In this document: positions 8,470 to 19,517 of the stretch, in pieces
Layout of the letters: each line of letters opens with the position of its first letter
How positions within the stretch are numbered: the stretch's first letter is position 1
NCBI GenBank assembly: GCA_963790585.1
Contig: CAWBOY010000002.1
Span: 248,001-312,000, forward strand
Origin: CAWBOY01 sp963790585
GTDB taxonomy: Bacteria > Planctomycetota > Planctomycetia > Gemmatales > Gemmataceae
DNA length: 64,000 bases
Direction: 5' to 3'
Position numbers and translations under genes: made by a program
The notes under the pieces: model-generated
Told to the model about the DNA's origin: nothing
Databases searched by the model: none
The model's input: only the letters and a program-made list of their open reading frames with translations

Positions 8470-9378
8470 ATGAAGCATTTTGCCGATCGTTTGGCTGCCG
8501 CGGTGCGAGCAAAAGGGACGGCCCTTTGCGTCGGCCTGGATCCGCGCTGGGAGCAGCTTCCGATCGAGCTGCGACGGCGATACGGCGGCGACGACCTAGC
8601 CGAGGTCGCGGGCGCTTTTGAAGAGTTTTGTACTCGGGTACTCCACATTGTCGCGCCGCTTGTAGGCGTGATCAAAGTACAAAGTGCCTTCTTCGAGATG
8701 TGCGGGCCGCGCGGCATGGTCGTGCTTCAGCATGTTCTGGCCAAGGCGCGGCATCTGGGTCTAATGACGATTCTCGATTCCAAGAGAAACGACATCGCTT
8801 CGACCGCAAGTGCCTATGCGGATGCCGCGTTTGCGGGAACTTCGATTGATGGCCAGACAATTCCGGTTTGGCATGCCGATGCGATAACGATCAATCCCTA
8901 CCTCGGCCGCGATGCTGTCGAGCCGTTTCTTCAAAGCGCTCGGAGGTGCGGCGCTGGTGTTTTCGTTCTCGTGCGGACGAGTAACCCCGGGGCTGGTCAG
9001 TTTCAGGACCTCGTGTGCGACGGTAAGCCGCTTTATCAGCACGTCGGCGAAGCTGTAGCTGCGTGGTCGCGCGAGAATCTCGGCGAGTGCGGCTTCGGGG
9101 ATGTTGGAGCCGTCGTCGGTGCGACTTATCCCGCTGAAATCGCTGCGCTGCGGAAATTGCTTCCCGAGGTTGTCTTCCTCGTGCCGGGTTTCGGCAGCCA
9201 AGGGGGAACAGCCGAAGATGCTCGTCCAGCCTTCGGCACTGACGGCCTTGGGGCCATAGTAAATAGCTCGCGCGGCGTTCTCTTTCCCGGTAAGCCGGAA
9301 GACAATGATTGGGAGGCCAGCATAGAGGGCGCCGCTCGAAAGGCGGCAGCGGCCCTGGCCGTGAAAAGGCAGTTATGA
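8470..9378 (+). CDS. pyrF: Orotidine 5'-phosphate decarboxylase, type 2
   Basis: 302 residues. Converts OMP to UMP in the last step of de novo pyrimidine synthesis, in the cytoplasm. The ATG at 8470 is chosen because the type 2 N-terminus (FADRLAAAVRAKGTALCVGLDPRW) begins there; the open frame extends further upstream without similarity. The active-site segment LDSKRNDIASTA (residues about 100-112) carries the catalytic Asp/Lys/Asp set. Further landmarks are NPYLGRDAVEPFL, LVRTSNPGAGQFQ and PGFGSQGGT (phosphate-binding loop). The length is typical of the longer, type 2 enzymes. It is followed by a LarA-like gene and a YgfZ-like gene on the same strand and may be co-transcribed with them. Confidence 0.95.
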   Translation: MKHFADRLAAAVRAKGTALCVGLDPRWEQLPIELRRRYGGDDLAEVAGAFEEFCTRVLHIVAPLVGVIKVQSAFFEMCGPRGMVVLQHVLAKARHLGLMTILDSKRNDIASTASAYADAAFAGTSIDGQTIPVWHADAITINPYLGRDAVEPFLQSARRCGAGVFVLVRTSNPGAGQFQDLVCDGKPLYQHVGEAVAAWSRENLGECGFGDVGAVVGATYPAEIAALRKLLPEVVFLVPGFGSQGGTAEDARPAFGTDGLGAIVNSSRGVLFPGKPEDNDWEASIEGAARKAAAALAVKRQL

Positions 9379-9463
9379 GAGTTTGATAAGAGCAGAGCGG
9401 TCGATATCGGTTTCCATTACAATGAACTGTGTAGCCCTAATTCCGCGAGCGCGGAGAGAGCTT

Positions 9464-10686
9464 ATGCGCCGTGCTATCGATTATGGAAGGGACCGAGCCG
9501 AATTCGAGGTCGATGCCGGCCGTCTTTTGGGTCGACTCGAATCGATAACGGATAACCTCGAACCCGTAGCCGCCTTGCTGAACGCGCTCGAGCAACCGTA
9601 TTTGTTCCCCGCTCTGAATCGCGTGGTCACGCCGGGCGATCGGGTGACCGTCATCGTCGATGAAACGCTTCACGACCTGGTCAAACTGCTGGTGCCATTG
9701 CTCGAGCAGATCGTCCTGGCGGGTGTTCAGCCGCGCGATATTACGCTACTTTGCGCGCCGTCATCCACGAATCAGCCTTGGCTCGATGCCCTTCCCGACG
9801 AACTCGAAGAGATCGAACTGGAGATTCATAACCCGCGCGATCGGAAAAAGGTGAGCTATCTCGCCACGTCCCAACAAGGCCGAAGACTTTACCTCAATCG
9901 CACGCTCGTCGACGCCGATCAGGCGGTGATTCTTTCGGCGCGACGCTACGATCCTCTCCTGGGATATGGCGGCGCCCAGGGAACGATTTTCCCTGCGTTC
10001 AGCGACGAGGAGACGATGGTCGCTCTCAAAAGCCAGATTCGGCTATCCGGTCCTGGCCGCAAGCCGTGGCCGATCCGCGAGGAGGCGGCCGAGGCGACTT
10101 GGCTGCTGGGCTTGCCGTTTTTTGTGCAGGTCATCGAAGGATCGGGCGACCGCCTGGCGGCTATCGTCGCCGGTTCGTCAGAGGCGACCGACGAAGCGGA
10201 GCGCTGCTCGATAGGCGTTGGCGGCAATCTGTGGCGCGACCGTCGCAAATCGTTGTAGCGGGAATTAGCGGCGATCCGGCCCGGCACACATTCGCCGATC
10301 TAGCCGCTGCCGCCGCTTGTGCAGCTCGGGTGGTGCAACAAGATGGACGAATTGTTTTGCTGGCGGGTGGAATACCCACGCTGGGCAAGGAAATAGATTT
10401 TCTGCGCGGAGTCGACGAGCCGGAAAAGGCTCTCGTGCAACTGCGGCGCGAGCCGAGTTTGGAGCGCGTCGCCACCATGCGCTGGGCGGGCGCCGCGGCT
10501 CACGCTCGGCTCTATCTTCTCAGTGGACTGGAACAGCAGGTCGTCGAGGACCTTTGGGCGACGCCGCTCAGCGACGTCAGCCAAGTTCAACGACTGCTGT
10601 TCGCCGGCGGCGACGCACTGTTTCTTGACGATGCTCACCGAGCCTTGGCCGCGGTCGAAAAGAAGGCGGAGGTGCCAGCATCGTGA
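9464..10686 (+). CDS. LarA/DUF2088-like protein, catalytic residues not conserved (frameshifted)
   Basis: About 408 residues after correcting one missing base near 10245. The preferred start is the ATG at 9464, which has GGAGAG a few bases upstream; in-frame TTG (9383) and ATG (9422) would add residues. The N-terminal half (YGRDRAEFEVD, PGDRVTVIVDETLHDL, GYGGAQGTIFPAFSDEET) and C-terminal half (IVVAGISGDP, GRIVLLAGGIPT) follow the LarA fold. LarA needs His108, His174, Lys184, His200 and Arg75 to hold the nickel-pincer cofactor; here the HR-type loop reads SSTNQPW, the PH-type site reads RRYDPLLG and the GGxK site reads GGAQ, so the racemase chemistry is unlikely. The gene sits between pyrF and the YgfZ-like gene and overlaps the latter by 4 bases (GTGA). 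What it does is unknown. Confidence 0.8.
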
Positions 10687-11678
10687 TCAAGAGCCGCCAA
10701 AGTCCCGAAACGCTGAACGAAGAATATGCGCTCGCCAAAACCGGCTGCGTCGTCTTCGATCGTTCACTTCAGGGCAAGATCGACGTCGTTGGCCGCGAGG
10801 CGCGTTTTTTTCTGCATAACCTCTGCACGAATGATGTCCGCAATCTTCCGGTGTTATCGTGGTGCGAAGCGTTTTTCACGACGGCGACTGCGAAGGTGGT
10901 CGCGTATGTAAAAATAGCTTGTTTAACGGAGGACGCGGCCGGAACCGTTCTGCGAATCGAAACCGCGCCGGAAGCGACACAGAGGATCTTAAAACACCTC
11001 GATCATTATCTCATCAGCGAGCAAGTCGAGTTTCTGGATCGGACCGCTGAGCTAAGCCAATTGCATATCGCGGGGCCGGAGGCGGCTCGTATTTTGGGCC
11101 AGGTCCTGAAGGATAGCGCAACGGTGCCGGCCTTGTCGCGTCTAATAATTGCCGACATCCGCGGTATTCCCGTGCAGATACGTCGCAACGACGAACTCGG
11201 CGTCTCGGGATATGACGTTCTTTTCCCTGCCGCACATTCTGAAGAGGTCCTGCAGGATCTTGCAAGTGCTGGAGCGGCCCTCGCGGGACCGGACGTGTAC
11301 GATATTTTGCGTATCGAGGCTTGCACGCCGTCGGCTGAAATCGACGTCGACGAGACAACCTTTGCCCCGGAGGTAGGCAGGCAACTCCAGGCAATCAGCT
11401 ATGCGAAGGGGTGTTATCTGGGTCAGGAACCAATCGTCATGGCCCGCGACCGTGGCCAGGTCAATCGAAAACTCGTGGGCCTGAAGCTCAGTGGCGAACC
11501 AGTGCCGCCCGGCAGTCTCGTATTTCTTGACGGCAAGGAGATCGGGCGGGTTACGTCCAGCGTCAAGTCGCCCTCGCTTGGCACGATTGCTCTCGCCTAT
11601 GTCCGCCGTGGCCATCAAGACCCCGGCACCAAGGTTGAGATCGAAGCCAACGGACGACAGCAAGCTACCATTCGATGA
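10683..11678 (+). CDS. ygfZ: YgfZ/GcvT-like folate-binding protein
   Basis: 331 residues with GTG start at 10683 overlapping the previous stop (GTGA), which points to translational coupling. The family signature KGCYLGQEPIVMARDRG (residues about 245-262; consensus KGCYxGQE) is present, with EIDVDETTFAPE just before it. YgfZ uses a folate and its Cys in this motif to help maintain or repair certain iron-sulfur enzymes; related GcvT proteins are aminomethyltransferases of the glycine cleavage system but lack the KGCYxGQE motif. The remaining fold has the N-terminal segment VVFDRSLQGKIDVVG and a beta-barrel end domain (SGEPVPPGSLVFLDGKEIG). The palindrome of family C begins directly after its stop. 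Confidence 0.85.
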   Translation: MIKSRQSPETLNEEYALAKTGCVVFDRSLQGKIDVVGREARFFLHNLCTNDVRNLPVLSWCEAFFTTATAKVVAYVKIACLTEDAAGTVLRIETAPEATQRILKHLDHYLISEQVEFLDRTAELSQLHIAGPEAARILGQVLKDSATVPALSRLIIADIRGIPVQIRRNDELGVSGYDVLFPAAHSEEVLQDLASAGAALAGPDVYDILRIEACTPSAEIDVDETTFAPEVGRQLQAISYAKGCYLGQEPIVMARDRGQVNRKLVGLKLSGEPVPPGSLVFLDGKEIGRVTSSVKSPSLGTIALAYVRRGHQDPGTKVEIEANGRQQATIR

Positions 11679-11679
11679 T

Positions 11680-11811
11680 TAGTGCGCCGTCTAGACTAAA
11701 TTTACGGGTGGCACAGGCATTCCTGTCTGTGCGGCAAAAGGCACATTCGTCGGTTCCCGCGCAGACAGGAATGTCTGTGCCACCCGTAAATTTAGTCTGG
11801 ACGGCGGACTA
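11680..11811. repeat. Palindrome family C (copy 1)
   Basis: Arms of about 50 bases (core GACTAAATTTACGGGTGGCA) with a few mismatches and a loop that contains AAAAGGCACATTCGTCGG. The same arms and the same loop occur at 19765-19896. Translated, the arm gives the AQTFLSV / NVCPT-like peptide that appears in many spurious Gemmata ORFs. It lies between the YgfZ-like gene and the large PQQ gene, both on the plus strand. Confidence 0.9.
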
Positions 11812-11837
11812 GGGAAGTTCACGGAGTCTCCAAGCCA

Positions 11838-14800
11838 ATGGCCCGATCAATGCGAGTCTTCTGGCCTGCCTTGGTCCTGGTTTCGCTGTTCTTTCTTTGG
11901 ATAACTTTATCCGCAACAAATGCCTATCAAACTCCAGGTGGTTCACCCGATTCGCCCAATGCCTTGACGGGCGAAGTCGTGAAGCTTCCTTCAGACCCTG
12001 TCCTGAAACAAAAGTACGACGCCGCGCGCGAGTATATTCAGGAACGCCGTTGGGCTGAAGCGGTGCGGTTACTTCAGACGATTCTCGACGCTCCCGACGA
12101 TGTGTTATTCACCGTCGGTGGCAAGGACGGCGTGGCGGAGTCGCGTATTAGCTTGCGAATCGAGGCGGAGCGATTGTTGTCCGAGATGCCGGACGCGGGG
12201 CTCGAGTTTTACCGCGCCACGCAGAACGTCGCCGCGCGGCAACTCCGGGCACGTGGCGCGGCGACGCATGAATTAAGGCCGCTCGAAGAACTCGTCCGCC
12301 GTTATCGGTTCACTCCCGCGGGGATCGAAGCGCTGGAGCAACTTGGCCTTTATCATCTCGACCAGGGCGATGCGGATTTGAGTTCGCTCTGTTTTCGCAA
12401 GCTACTTGCCACGCCGGGGGCCAATCCGTCGCCGCGCGCCTTACACGCGGCAGCGCTATCCTTTCGCGCTATAGGAGATCTTAAAAGTCGAGATGCAGCG
12501 TGGAAACTGCTCGAAGCGAAGGTGCCCAAGACCGGCTTGGTTTTGGACAAGCGAACGCTCACTCTCGCCGATCTGCGACAAGAGATTGAGCGCTGGCCCG
12601 ACGGCTTAAGCCGGCCTAGCGGTTCGCTCTATCGCGGCGATGCCCGACGCTCGTCGTCGGAAGATGGTGACGTGCCTGTTCTTGAAATGCGCTGGAACCT
12701 GGACACGACCGGGTCAGAAAAGTCGCGGGAATTTCTCCAGCGAGCGCTACGCGGCACGTCGGCCTCGGCTCCGCTACTTCCCGGTTCCGTGCCGATTGCG
12801 CGTGCTGGCCGGCTTTTCTACCGGAGCGCGCAGGGAGTTCATGCGCTCGACATTTCAACCGGCCACGAGCTTTGGCGTGTCGAGTCGCCACTTGCCCTCG
12901 ACACGCTTTTGCAAGATCCCGGCAAAGCGGTTCAACTGCAGAATTGGTTGAGTTCCTATCTCACGCCGGGAGCACAGGGCCGAAACGCCGCGGCGTTGCT
13001 CTGCGAAAACTTGGCCGTGGGAACACTTAGTTGCGACGGGCGCTACGTTTATCAACTGGAGGATCTGCCGCTACCGCCGAACCCGAATTTCTTGCAGATG
13101 ACGATGCCAGGCGCCAAACCAATGTTCGGGCCGTTGCGCAACCTCGTGAAGTTCAATCGCCTCCGCGCAATCGATTTGTTCACCGGAGAGGTCGCCTGGG
13201 AGCAGGGCGAAGCAGGAGCTGGAGAGCTAACGCAGGGCTATTTTCTAGGGCCGCCTTTACCGACCGGTGGCCACCTTTATGTGGCGATGGAGAAGGGAGC
13301 CGATTTTTGGCTCGTCTGTTTGAGCACCGACGGGAAGTTTGTTCGTCGGCAGAAATTGGCCGGTTTGTTGCGATTTCCGCTGGCCAACGATTTGCCGCGC
13401 CGACTTCAGGGCGTACATCTCACGCAAGACGCTGGGATTCTTGTTTGCGCTACCGGCGCTGGCGTCATCGTAGGCGTCGATTGCTTGACGCTGAATTTGC
13501 TATGGGCTCACGTCTATCGCGATCGGCCGCGTGCCGCATCGCCGGAAAACGCGCTGGCCTTTGACAACGGCTCTTATGCGTCCGGTTGGAAAGCGAGGCG
13601 CTGCCGTGAGTTGTCAGGGCCGCGTCGTGGTCACCGCGCCGGATAGCGACGACGTTCGCTGTCTCGATCTGAAAACCGGCGCCCTTTTGTGGAAGAGCGG
13701 GCGAGGTGAGGATGATGTTTATTTGGCCGGCGCGTTCGGCGACCGCGTCGTCCTAGTCGGTCAGAACGCCTGCCGAGCGCTCGCGCTCAAAGACGGACAC
13801 GCCCTCTGGACTTACGCGACCGGAATGCCGGCGGGCCTGGGGGCTGCGTGTGGCGCGTATTATTATCTGCCGCTACGCAACGGGACACTGTTTGCTCTAC
13901 ATTTGCAGTCTCCTTTGTCGTCTTTGCGAATCACGGGACAAGGTCACACGCTCGGTAACCTTCTGTTTCATGAAGACGGGCTTTGGTCCCAGACAGCCAC
14001 CCGGTTGACGGCTTTTCCGCAAGTCGGGCCTCGATTGAAACGGCTAACCGAACTGCTGGCGCAAAGTCCGCGCGATTCCGGCCTGCTCGAAGAACGCGGC
14101 CGGCTGCGCGTTGATGAAGGCGACGCCGCCGGCGCGGTCGCCGATTTGCTGGCGGCGCAAGGAATCGATGCCACGCTGAAATCAAACGAGCGTCATCGCT
14201 CGCGCTTGTTCAATGCGCTGACGCAATATCTTGAGCGCAGACTTCCCCGCGGCTGAGCCTTATTTGGCAGAATACCGCTCGCTGTGCCAGATAACGGACC
14301 ATAAGGAGCAAGCGCGGCGTAAACGGTATTTGCAAATCCTCGTCGCGCGCGGTCGAGCCGGGCAGGGTCGCGTTGAAGAAGCCGTAACCGCCTATCGTGA
14401 GCTACTCCGCGACACGCCCGCTGGTGAGTTACTGGCCTCTCCAGACGATCCCTCCCACCGAACACGGCCCGATATCTGGGTGCAGGCCCGAATCGCAGAG
14501 TTCGCCACGCGCGCTACTCCGACACAACAAAGTCAACTAGCGGCGATCATGGAGCGAGAGTGGCGCGATGCCTCCAATACCGGCGAATCGGAAAGGGTCG
14601 CGGCGTTTCTAAATCTGTTCGGCGGCGTTCGAGATCCTCTCGGCGACAGGGTGCGCGAAGCACGCCACTGGTTGTCTGAGGAGCCGTTACGAAATTATCA
14701 ACCAGGCCGAGTGGCCGAAGCTTTAGCAACGTTAGCTGACCTGCAACATCATGCGGCATCGCCGGCTCAATCCGCACGCGCTGTTTATGGCGAGGCGTGC

Positions 14801-16382
14801 TTGCTCACTCGATATGGTGCGGCCGAGGATGCCGCGGAACGCTTTCAAGCAATAGCACGCGACTTCGGCCACGTGCTATTGCCCGAGGGCCGATCGGGTG
14901 CGGACGCCGCCCGCGATGCGGGCCAAGACAAGCGCCTCATCAGCGCTCTGCATGAGCCAACGGCTGCATGGGAAGGGCGATCGATGGCGGCCGTGCAAAT
15001 AAATGGATCAGTTCCAGATCCGCAATGCGCTTTTGCACCACTGCCCGCCGGCTATGCCGAGTGGCGGCCGCAGGAACGGATGTTCGCTCTAGAAATGCCG
15101 ACGTCGCCCACCGAACCAGAGACGCCGCGACTCAAGCCAGCGGCGCTGCCGTCGACGCGACGGTTGCAGCTGACAATGAATATCACGTCGGGAAGTCTGA
15201 TGGTGGCCGGGGATCGACCGGCGGATACTTGGAGCATAGCCGTGCCAATCGGAGCGGCATCGCGAAATGTGCCTCAGAACGACACCCCCTATTATTCGTT
15301 GCAGGGGCCGATCGCGATTATTCTCACCGGATCATTTCTCAGTGGTGTGGATCTGATACAACGTCGTCTTCTGTGGAGCGTCAACGTCGAGGAGTTCAAT
15401 GCTCCGGGAAAGCCGACTCGAATTTTTGTCCAACAAACAGGCGTCTACATTCAAACACGCGACGGCCTCACGGCGTTGGATCTGCTCACTGGCCGGCCGC
15501 GTTGGGTTCGCGGCGGCCTTACCGGCTCATATTCCCTTTTTAGCAACGAACAATCGATCTATGTCGTTGCCTTTGAAGCCGATGGTTCCGTGCGAACACT
15601 GCGCAGGATTTCGTGCGGCGGATGGTGCCGCCGTTCCAATTGGACTAAGCGCGGAAGCGTTCGAGGCGCGGCAAGTTTTTTTGGGAGATAAGCTCCTCTG
15701 GATCGACCGCGGCGCGAATGACTTATTCCTTCGTTTGTCGGAGATCGAGTCGGGGAAGGACCTGCTCGCCGGACATTTTCCGGCCAAATCGATTTGCCTA
15801 CCCAGCCCGGACGCGCGCTACTTTGGAGTCATAACTCCCGACGGCAACGGGGTCGTGCTCGATCTGCGGCAACGGCGTGAAATTGCGAAATTTGTAGTCG
15901 GGCAAGACTACCGCGACAAAATACGCGGTGGCTTCTTGATGGCGGATCGCTCTCAATTTTATGTTATGTTCGAGGAGAAGAACCGGCCGGAAATGAAAGT
16001 TGTCAATGGCCCATTCGACGACTTTGAACCTAATTTGGGGTTTGCAAAGAGTTTCAATGGCCGCATTTATGCCTTCGACCGAACCAACGGCGGTCTCCGG
16101 TGGTTCAAAGCGATGCCGAATCAAGCCATTCTCCTGACGCGTTTCGAGGAACTGCCGGTTATTCTTTGTAGCTCAATAGCGTATGTACAAAATAACGCCG
16201 GTTCGAATCAGCGTATGATTTCGACAATTCGCACGCTCGATAAGCGCACGGGAAAGATCTGCATCAGTCGAGATAATAGCTCAAATAATAACTCGTACCA
16301 TACGCTTCTAGTCGACCCAGGTGCCGGCACTGTCGATCTTGTCGGGCTGCGCACCAAAATCCATCATTTCCCTCAGCCATGA
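11838..16382 (+). CDS. Very large secreted PQQ-like beta-propeller / TPR protein (three frame breaks)
   Basis: A single gene of about 1,514 residues split over three frames. It starts with a signal peptide (FWPALVLVSLFFLWITLSATNA) and a TPR-like N-domain (KQKYDAAREYIQERRWAEAV). Propeller blades follow, e.g. RSAQGVHALDISTGHELWRV and CLDLKTGALLWKSG. After these comes another helical TPR region (RLRVDEGDAAGAVADLLAAQ, PYLAEYRSLCQITD, GRVEEAVTAYRELLR) and a second propeller (VDLIQRRLLWSVNV, LTALDLLTGRPRW, GDKLLWIDRG). Indels lie near 13597, 14240 and 15610; across each one the protein text continues smoothly in the next frame. The first, middle and last parts together form the alternating TPR/propeller architecture found in several large planctomycete exported proteins. 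Its role is unknown; cell-surface scaffold is an inference. Confidence 0.85.
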
Positions 16383-16427
16383 TGGAGCACAATCGATTCC
16401 GAGCCGCTTACAACTCGGGGAATTGCG

Positions 16428-17364
16428 TTGAAAAATAGCAAAGAACCCACAATCGAAGATACATTCGCCGAAGCTTTTCCGATGTCGGCGGCGCGGCTCA
16501 TTATTACGGCGGCCACGGCCGAGTGGGCGCGAATCGCGGCGACGACGGCGACAGGTTACGCATCCTCCGTGATCGGCTGCGACGCCGAAGCCGGCATTGA
16601 GCGGGAGCTTGCTCCGGAAGAGACGCCGGATGGTCGACCCGGGAGTTTCCGTGTTGCTCTTCGCCTTTAACCGCGACGCGCTGCAAAAAGCGGCTGTCGG
16701 CCGCGTAGCTCAATGTGTCCTCACTTGCCCTACAACAGCGTGTTACAACGGCCTACCGCTCTTAATGGAAAAAGCAATTCGCATCGGCGGCAACCTGCGT
16801 TACTTCGGCGATGGCTGGCAGAGCAGCAAGCAGCTCGCCGGCCGTCGGTATTGGCGTCTGCCGACGATGGACGGCGAATTCGTCTGCGAAGATTATTTTG
16901 GAACGATTAAGGGTGTGGCCGGGGGCAATTTTATTATACTTGGTGACAGCCAGGTGTCAGCTCTCGCAGCTGCCGAGGCCGCGGTCGCGGCGATTTGCGC
17001 TGTTCCTGGAGTCATCCTCCCCTTCCCCGGCGGCGTCGTTAGGAGCGGGAGCAAAGTCGGCAGCCGATACAAAAAACTCAAAGCCAGCACCAATGAAGCG
17101 TATTGCCCGAGCGTTCGCGGTATTGTCGGGACGGAGTTACCGTCAGGCGTTAATGCGGTGTACGAAATTGTGCTGGACGGAATAGACCTGAAATCCGTCG
17201 AGGCCGCGATGGCTGCCGGAATAGCGGCCGCGTGTCGTCCGGGGATCGTAAAGATTACGGCGGGCAACTACGGCGGCAAACTGGGGCCGCATCAGATTCG
17301 GTTGCGTGAGATTTTGGCGCAAACATACCAGCCCGGAGCTCAAGCGACGGGTTCACAAACTTGA
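16428..17364 (+). CDS. ftr: Formylmethanofuran-tetrahydromethanopterin formyltransferase (frameshifted)
   Basis: About 312 residues. Transfers a formyl group between (formyl)methanofuran and tetrahydromethanopterin, in methylotrophs and planctomycetes usually acting in formaldehyde/C1 oxidation. The N-terminal part shows IEDTFAEAFP, AATTATGYASSVI and CDAEAGIERELAPEETPDGRPG; the second part shows LFAFNRDALQKAAVGRVAQC, FFGDGW-type text (RYFGDGWQSS), GTIKGVAGGNF and PFPGGVVRSGSKVG and ITAGNYGGKLGPHQI, all at the positions expected for Ftr/FhcD. One extra G in a GGG run near 16650 breaks the frame; the rest is intact. TTG at 16428 is the start, with GGGGAA upstream. It is the only gene of the H4MPT pathway seen here; it sits alone after the PQQ gene, tail to tail with a molybdopterin oxidoreductase. 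Confidence 0.93.
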
Positions 17365-17408
17365 CCGCGCGCTCGCGCTTGGGGCTTGTGAGTAAAACCC
17401 ATAGCAGC

Positions 17409-19517
17409 TTAAATTGTTGCCGCCTCGACTTCAACCAAGTTGTCGAAGAACGTTGCGCCGCGCCGAAATCGGTAAGAGCGGTGCTCGTAGTCGTGTTACA
17501 GTTCACTTTGTCTACCACGTATTTTGCCCACCATAATCCTTGGCACACCACGACGCCCGGCCGAACGGTCGGGCCGACGGCGGCACGTGCTAAGAAGCTC
17601 CCTCGATCGTTGAACAACCGGACGCTCATGCCGGCGGTTATCTCTCGTTCCGCGGCGTCATCGGGGTGTAATTGAGCTATTGGCTCTCCGGACGTCGCGT
17701 CTCGTAATGCCTTTACATTGACGAACGTCGAGTTCAAGAATGTTGTTTCCGGCGGTGTCAACAATTGCAAAGGAAAGCGGGCGGACAGGTCGAGTCGGAT
17801 GCGTGGATCTTCGTGAGGCGGCGTCCATGTGGGCAGCGGATCCAATCCCCGTTCGGCGAGGCGGGCGCTATAGAATTCACATTTACCTGATGGCGTATTG
17901 AAGCCACCTTCGGCGAAGGGGGTGTAATCTTTGGGCACATTGAGGCGAACGGGCCCCTCCCTGCGGAGCCGTTCGATCGTGATGCCATTATGACCCCGAA
18001 CAGGCGGAAATTTGCTCGCGGGCGCCGGCGGCTCGAGCGCGACGCGTGCCAAATCCTCGTCAGAGACTTCGAAGAGCCGGGCGTCCAATCCCATCTTTCT
18101 TGCAAGCAGCCGAAAGACATCAGTGTTGCACTTCGCCTCTCCCAGCGGGGCGATGGCTGGCTCATTCAGTTGCACATAGAGATGGCCATAGGAGCCGTGG
18201 ATATCGAAATGCTCGAGTTGCGTCGTCGCCGGCAGGACAATGTCGGCGTAATTCGCCGTATCTGTCTGGAATTGGTCGTGAACGACGGTGAACAGATCTT
18301 CGCGCCGCAGCCCATCGAGTACACGGCTCTGGTCTGGGCATACGGCGGCCGGGTTGGAATTGTAAACAAACAACGCTCGCACGGGCGGCCCTGGTAACTC
18401 CCCGTGCAGGGCCTCGGCAAGTTGGACCATGTTGATGGTGCGCGTGCCGGGTGGAATGAGGTCCGGCCGTTCGAGTCGGCTGGTGTTGGCGAAGGGATAG
18501 AGCTTGCTCGTGCTTAGCAAAGCACCGCCGCCGACTTCGCGCCACGAGCCGACGATAGCGGGTAAGCAGACAATCGTCCGCACCGCCATGCCGCCGCCGC
18601 CGTGCCGTTGCAGGCCGTAATTCAGGCGAATCAGCGCTGGCCGTGAAGCCGCGTATTCGTGGGTCAACTTTTCAATTTCCGCGATCTCAAGCCCGCAGAT
18701 TTCCGCGACCCGCGCTGGGCCATATTCCTGATGCACGCGCTCGCGCAGGGCTTCCGTTCCGAGACAATAGCGATCGAGATAATCGTCGTCTTGCAGGCCG
18801 TCGCGCCAAAGGATGTGCATCATCCCGAGCGCCAGGCGCTGCGTCGGTGCCGGGGCGCGGAGCGATCCACCAGTCGCTGCGTTCCGCGGTGCGGCTACGG
18901 AATGGATCGATCGTCACGATTTTCGCGCCGCGCTTCCGCGCCTGGATCATGAGCGACCAGAGGTGCGAATTGGTGACGCTGGTATTGCTACCCCAATTGA
19001 GGATGTAGCGTGAGTGAACGATCGATTCCGGATCGGTAACCGCGCACGTTCCGAGGGTGATGTCGCAGCCTGCGGAGCCAGCGGAGGCGCAGATGGTGCG
19101 ATCGAGCAAGGAGACGCCGAGCGCATGAAAGAAACGCCGATCCAGACTGTTGCCCTGAAGCTGTCCCATTGTGCCGGCGTAGCTATAGGGCAGGATCGCT
19201 TGCGGCCCAACGGGTGAGTTGATAACCGAGCGAAATTTCGCCACGATGATGTCACTAGCCTCGTCCCAAGAAATCCGCTCGAATGCTCCGCTCCCCTTGG
19301 GTCCGGTCCGGCGCAGCGGATGGAGCAGACGCTCGCTGTGATAAACGCGATCAAGATAGCGGGCGACCTTGGAACAGAGGAATCCGCGCGTAAATGGATG
19401 CTTCGTGTCGCCGCGCAGATCGATCGCCTTACCGTCGCGTACGGTGACACTCATGCTGCACGTATCCGGGCAGTCGTGCGGGCAGACCAGGCGAAGCGTT
19501 TGGGGCGCGACCGACAT
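17409..19517 (-). CDS. Molybdopterin-dependent oxidoreductase, DMSO-reductase superfamily (two frame breaks)
   Basis: About 702 residues starting at the ATG 19515-19517 (SVAPQTLRLVCPHDCPDTC). The CPHDCPDTC plus GFLCSK cysteines bind a [4Fe-4S] cluster; DRVYHSERLLHPLRR, SGSAGCD-type text (CASAGSAGCDI), and ERSDWW and GLQRHGGGGMAVRT follow the molybdopterin-binding core. The C-terminal molydopterin dinucleotide-binding domain has LHPDDAAEREI and QGLWWAKYVVDKVN. Frames join near 18835 (one extra C) and near 17460 (one missing G in a GGG-like run), after which the end reads TFFDNLVEVEAATI and stops at 17409. The Cys/Ser/SeC ligand position is not clear to me. Members oxidise or reduce small substrates (formate, polysulfide and others); the substrate is not evident. 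No FeS- or cytochrome-subunit gene is adjacent, so it may act as a single soluble protein. Confidence 0.85.

Noticed and set aside
17255..17408. Molybdopterin oxidoreductase C-terminus down to 17255
   Set aside because: That tail overlaps ftr on the other strand; correcting a missing G near 17460 ends the protein at 17409 with a normal sequence.
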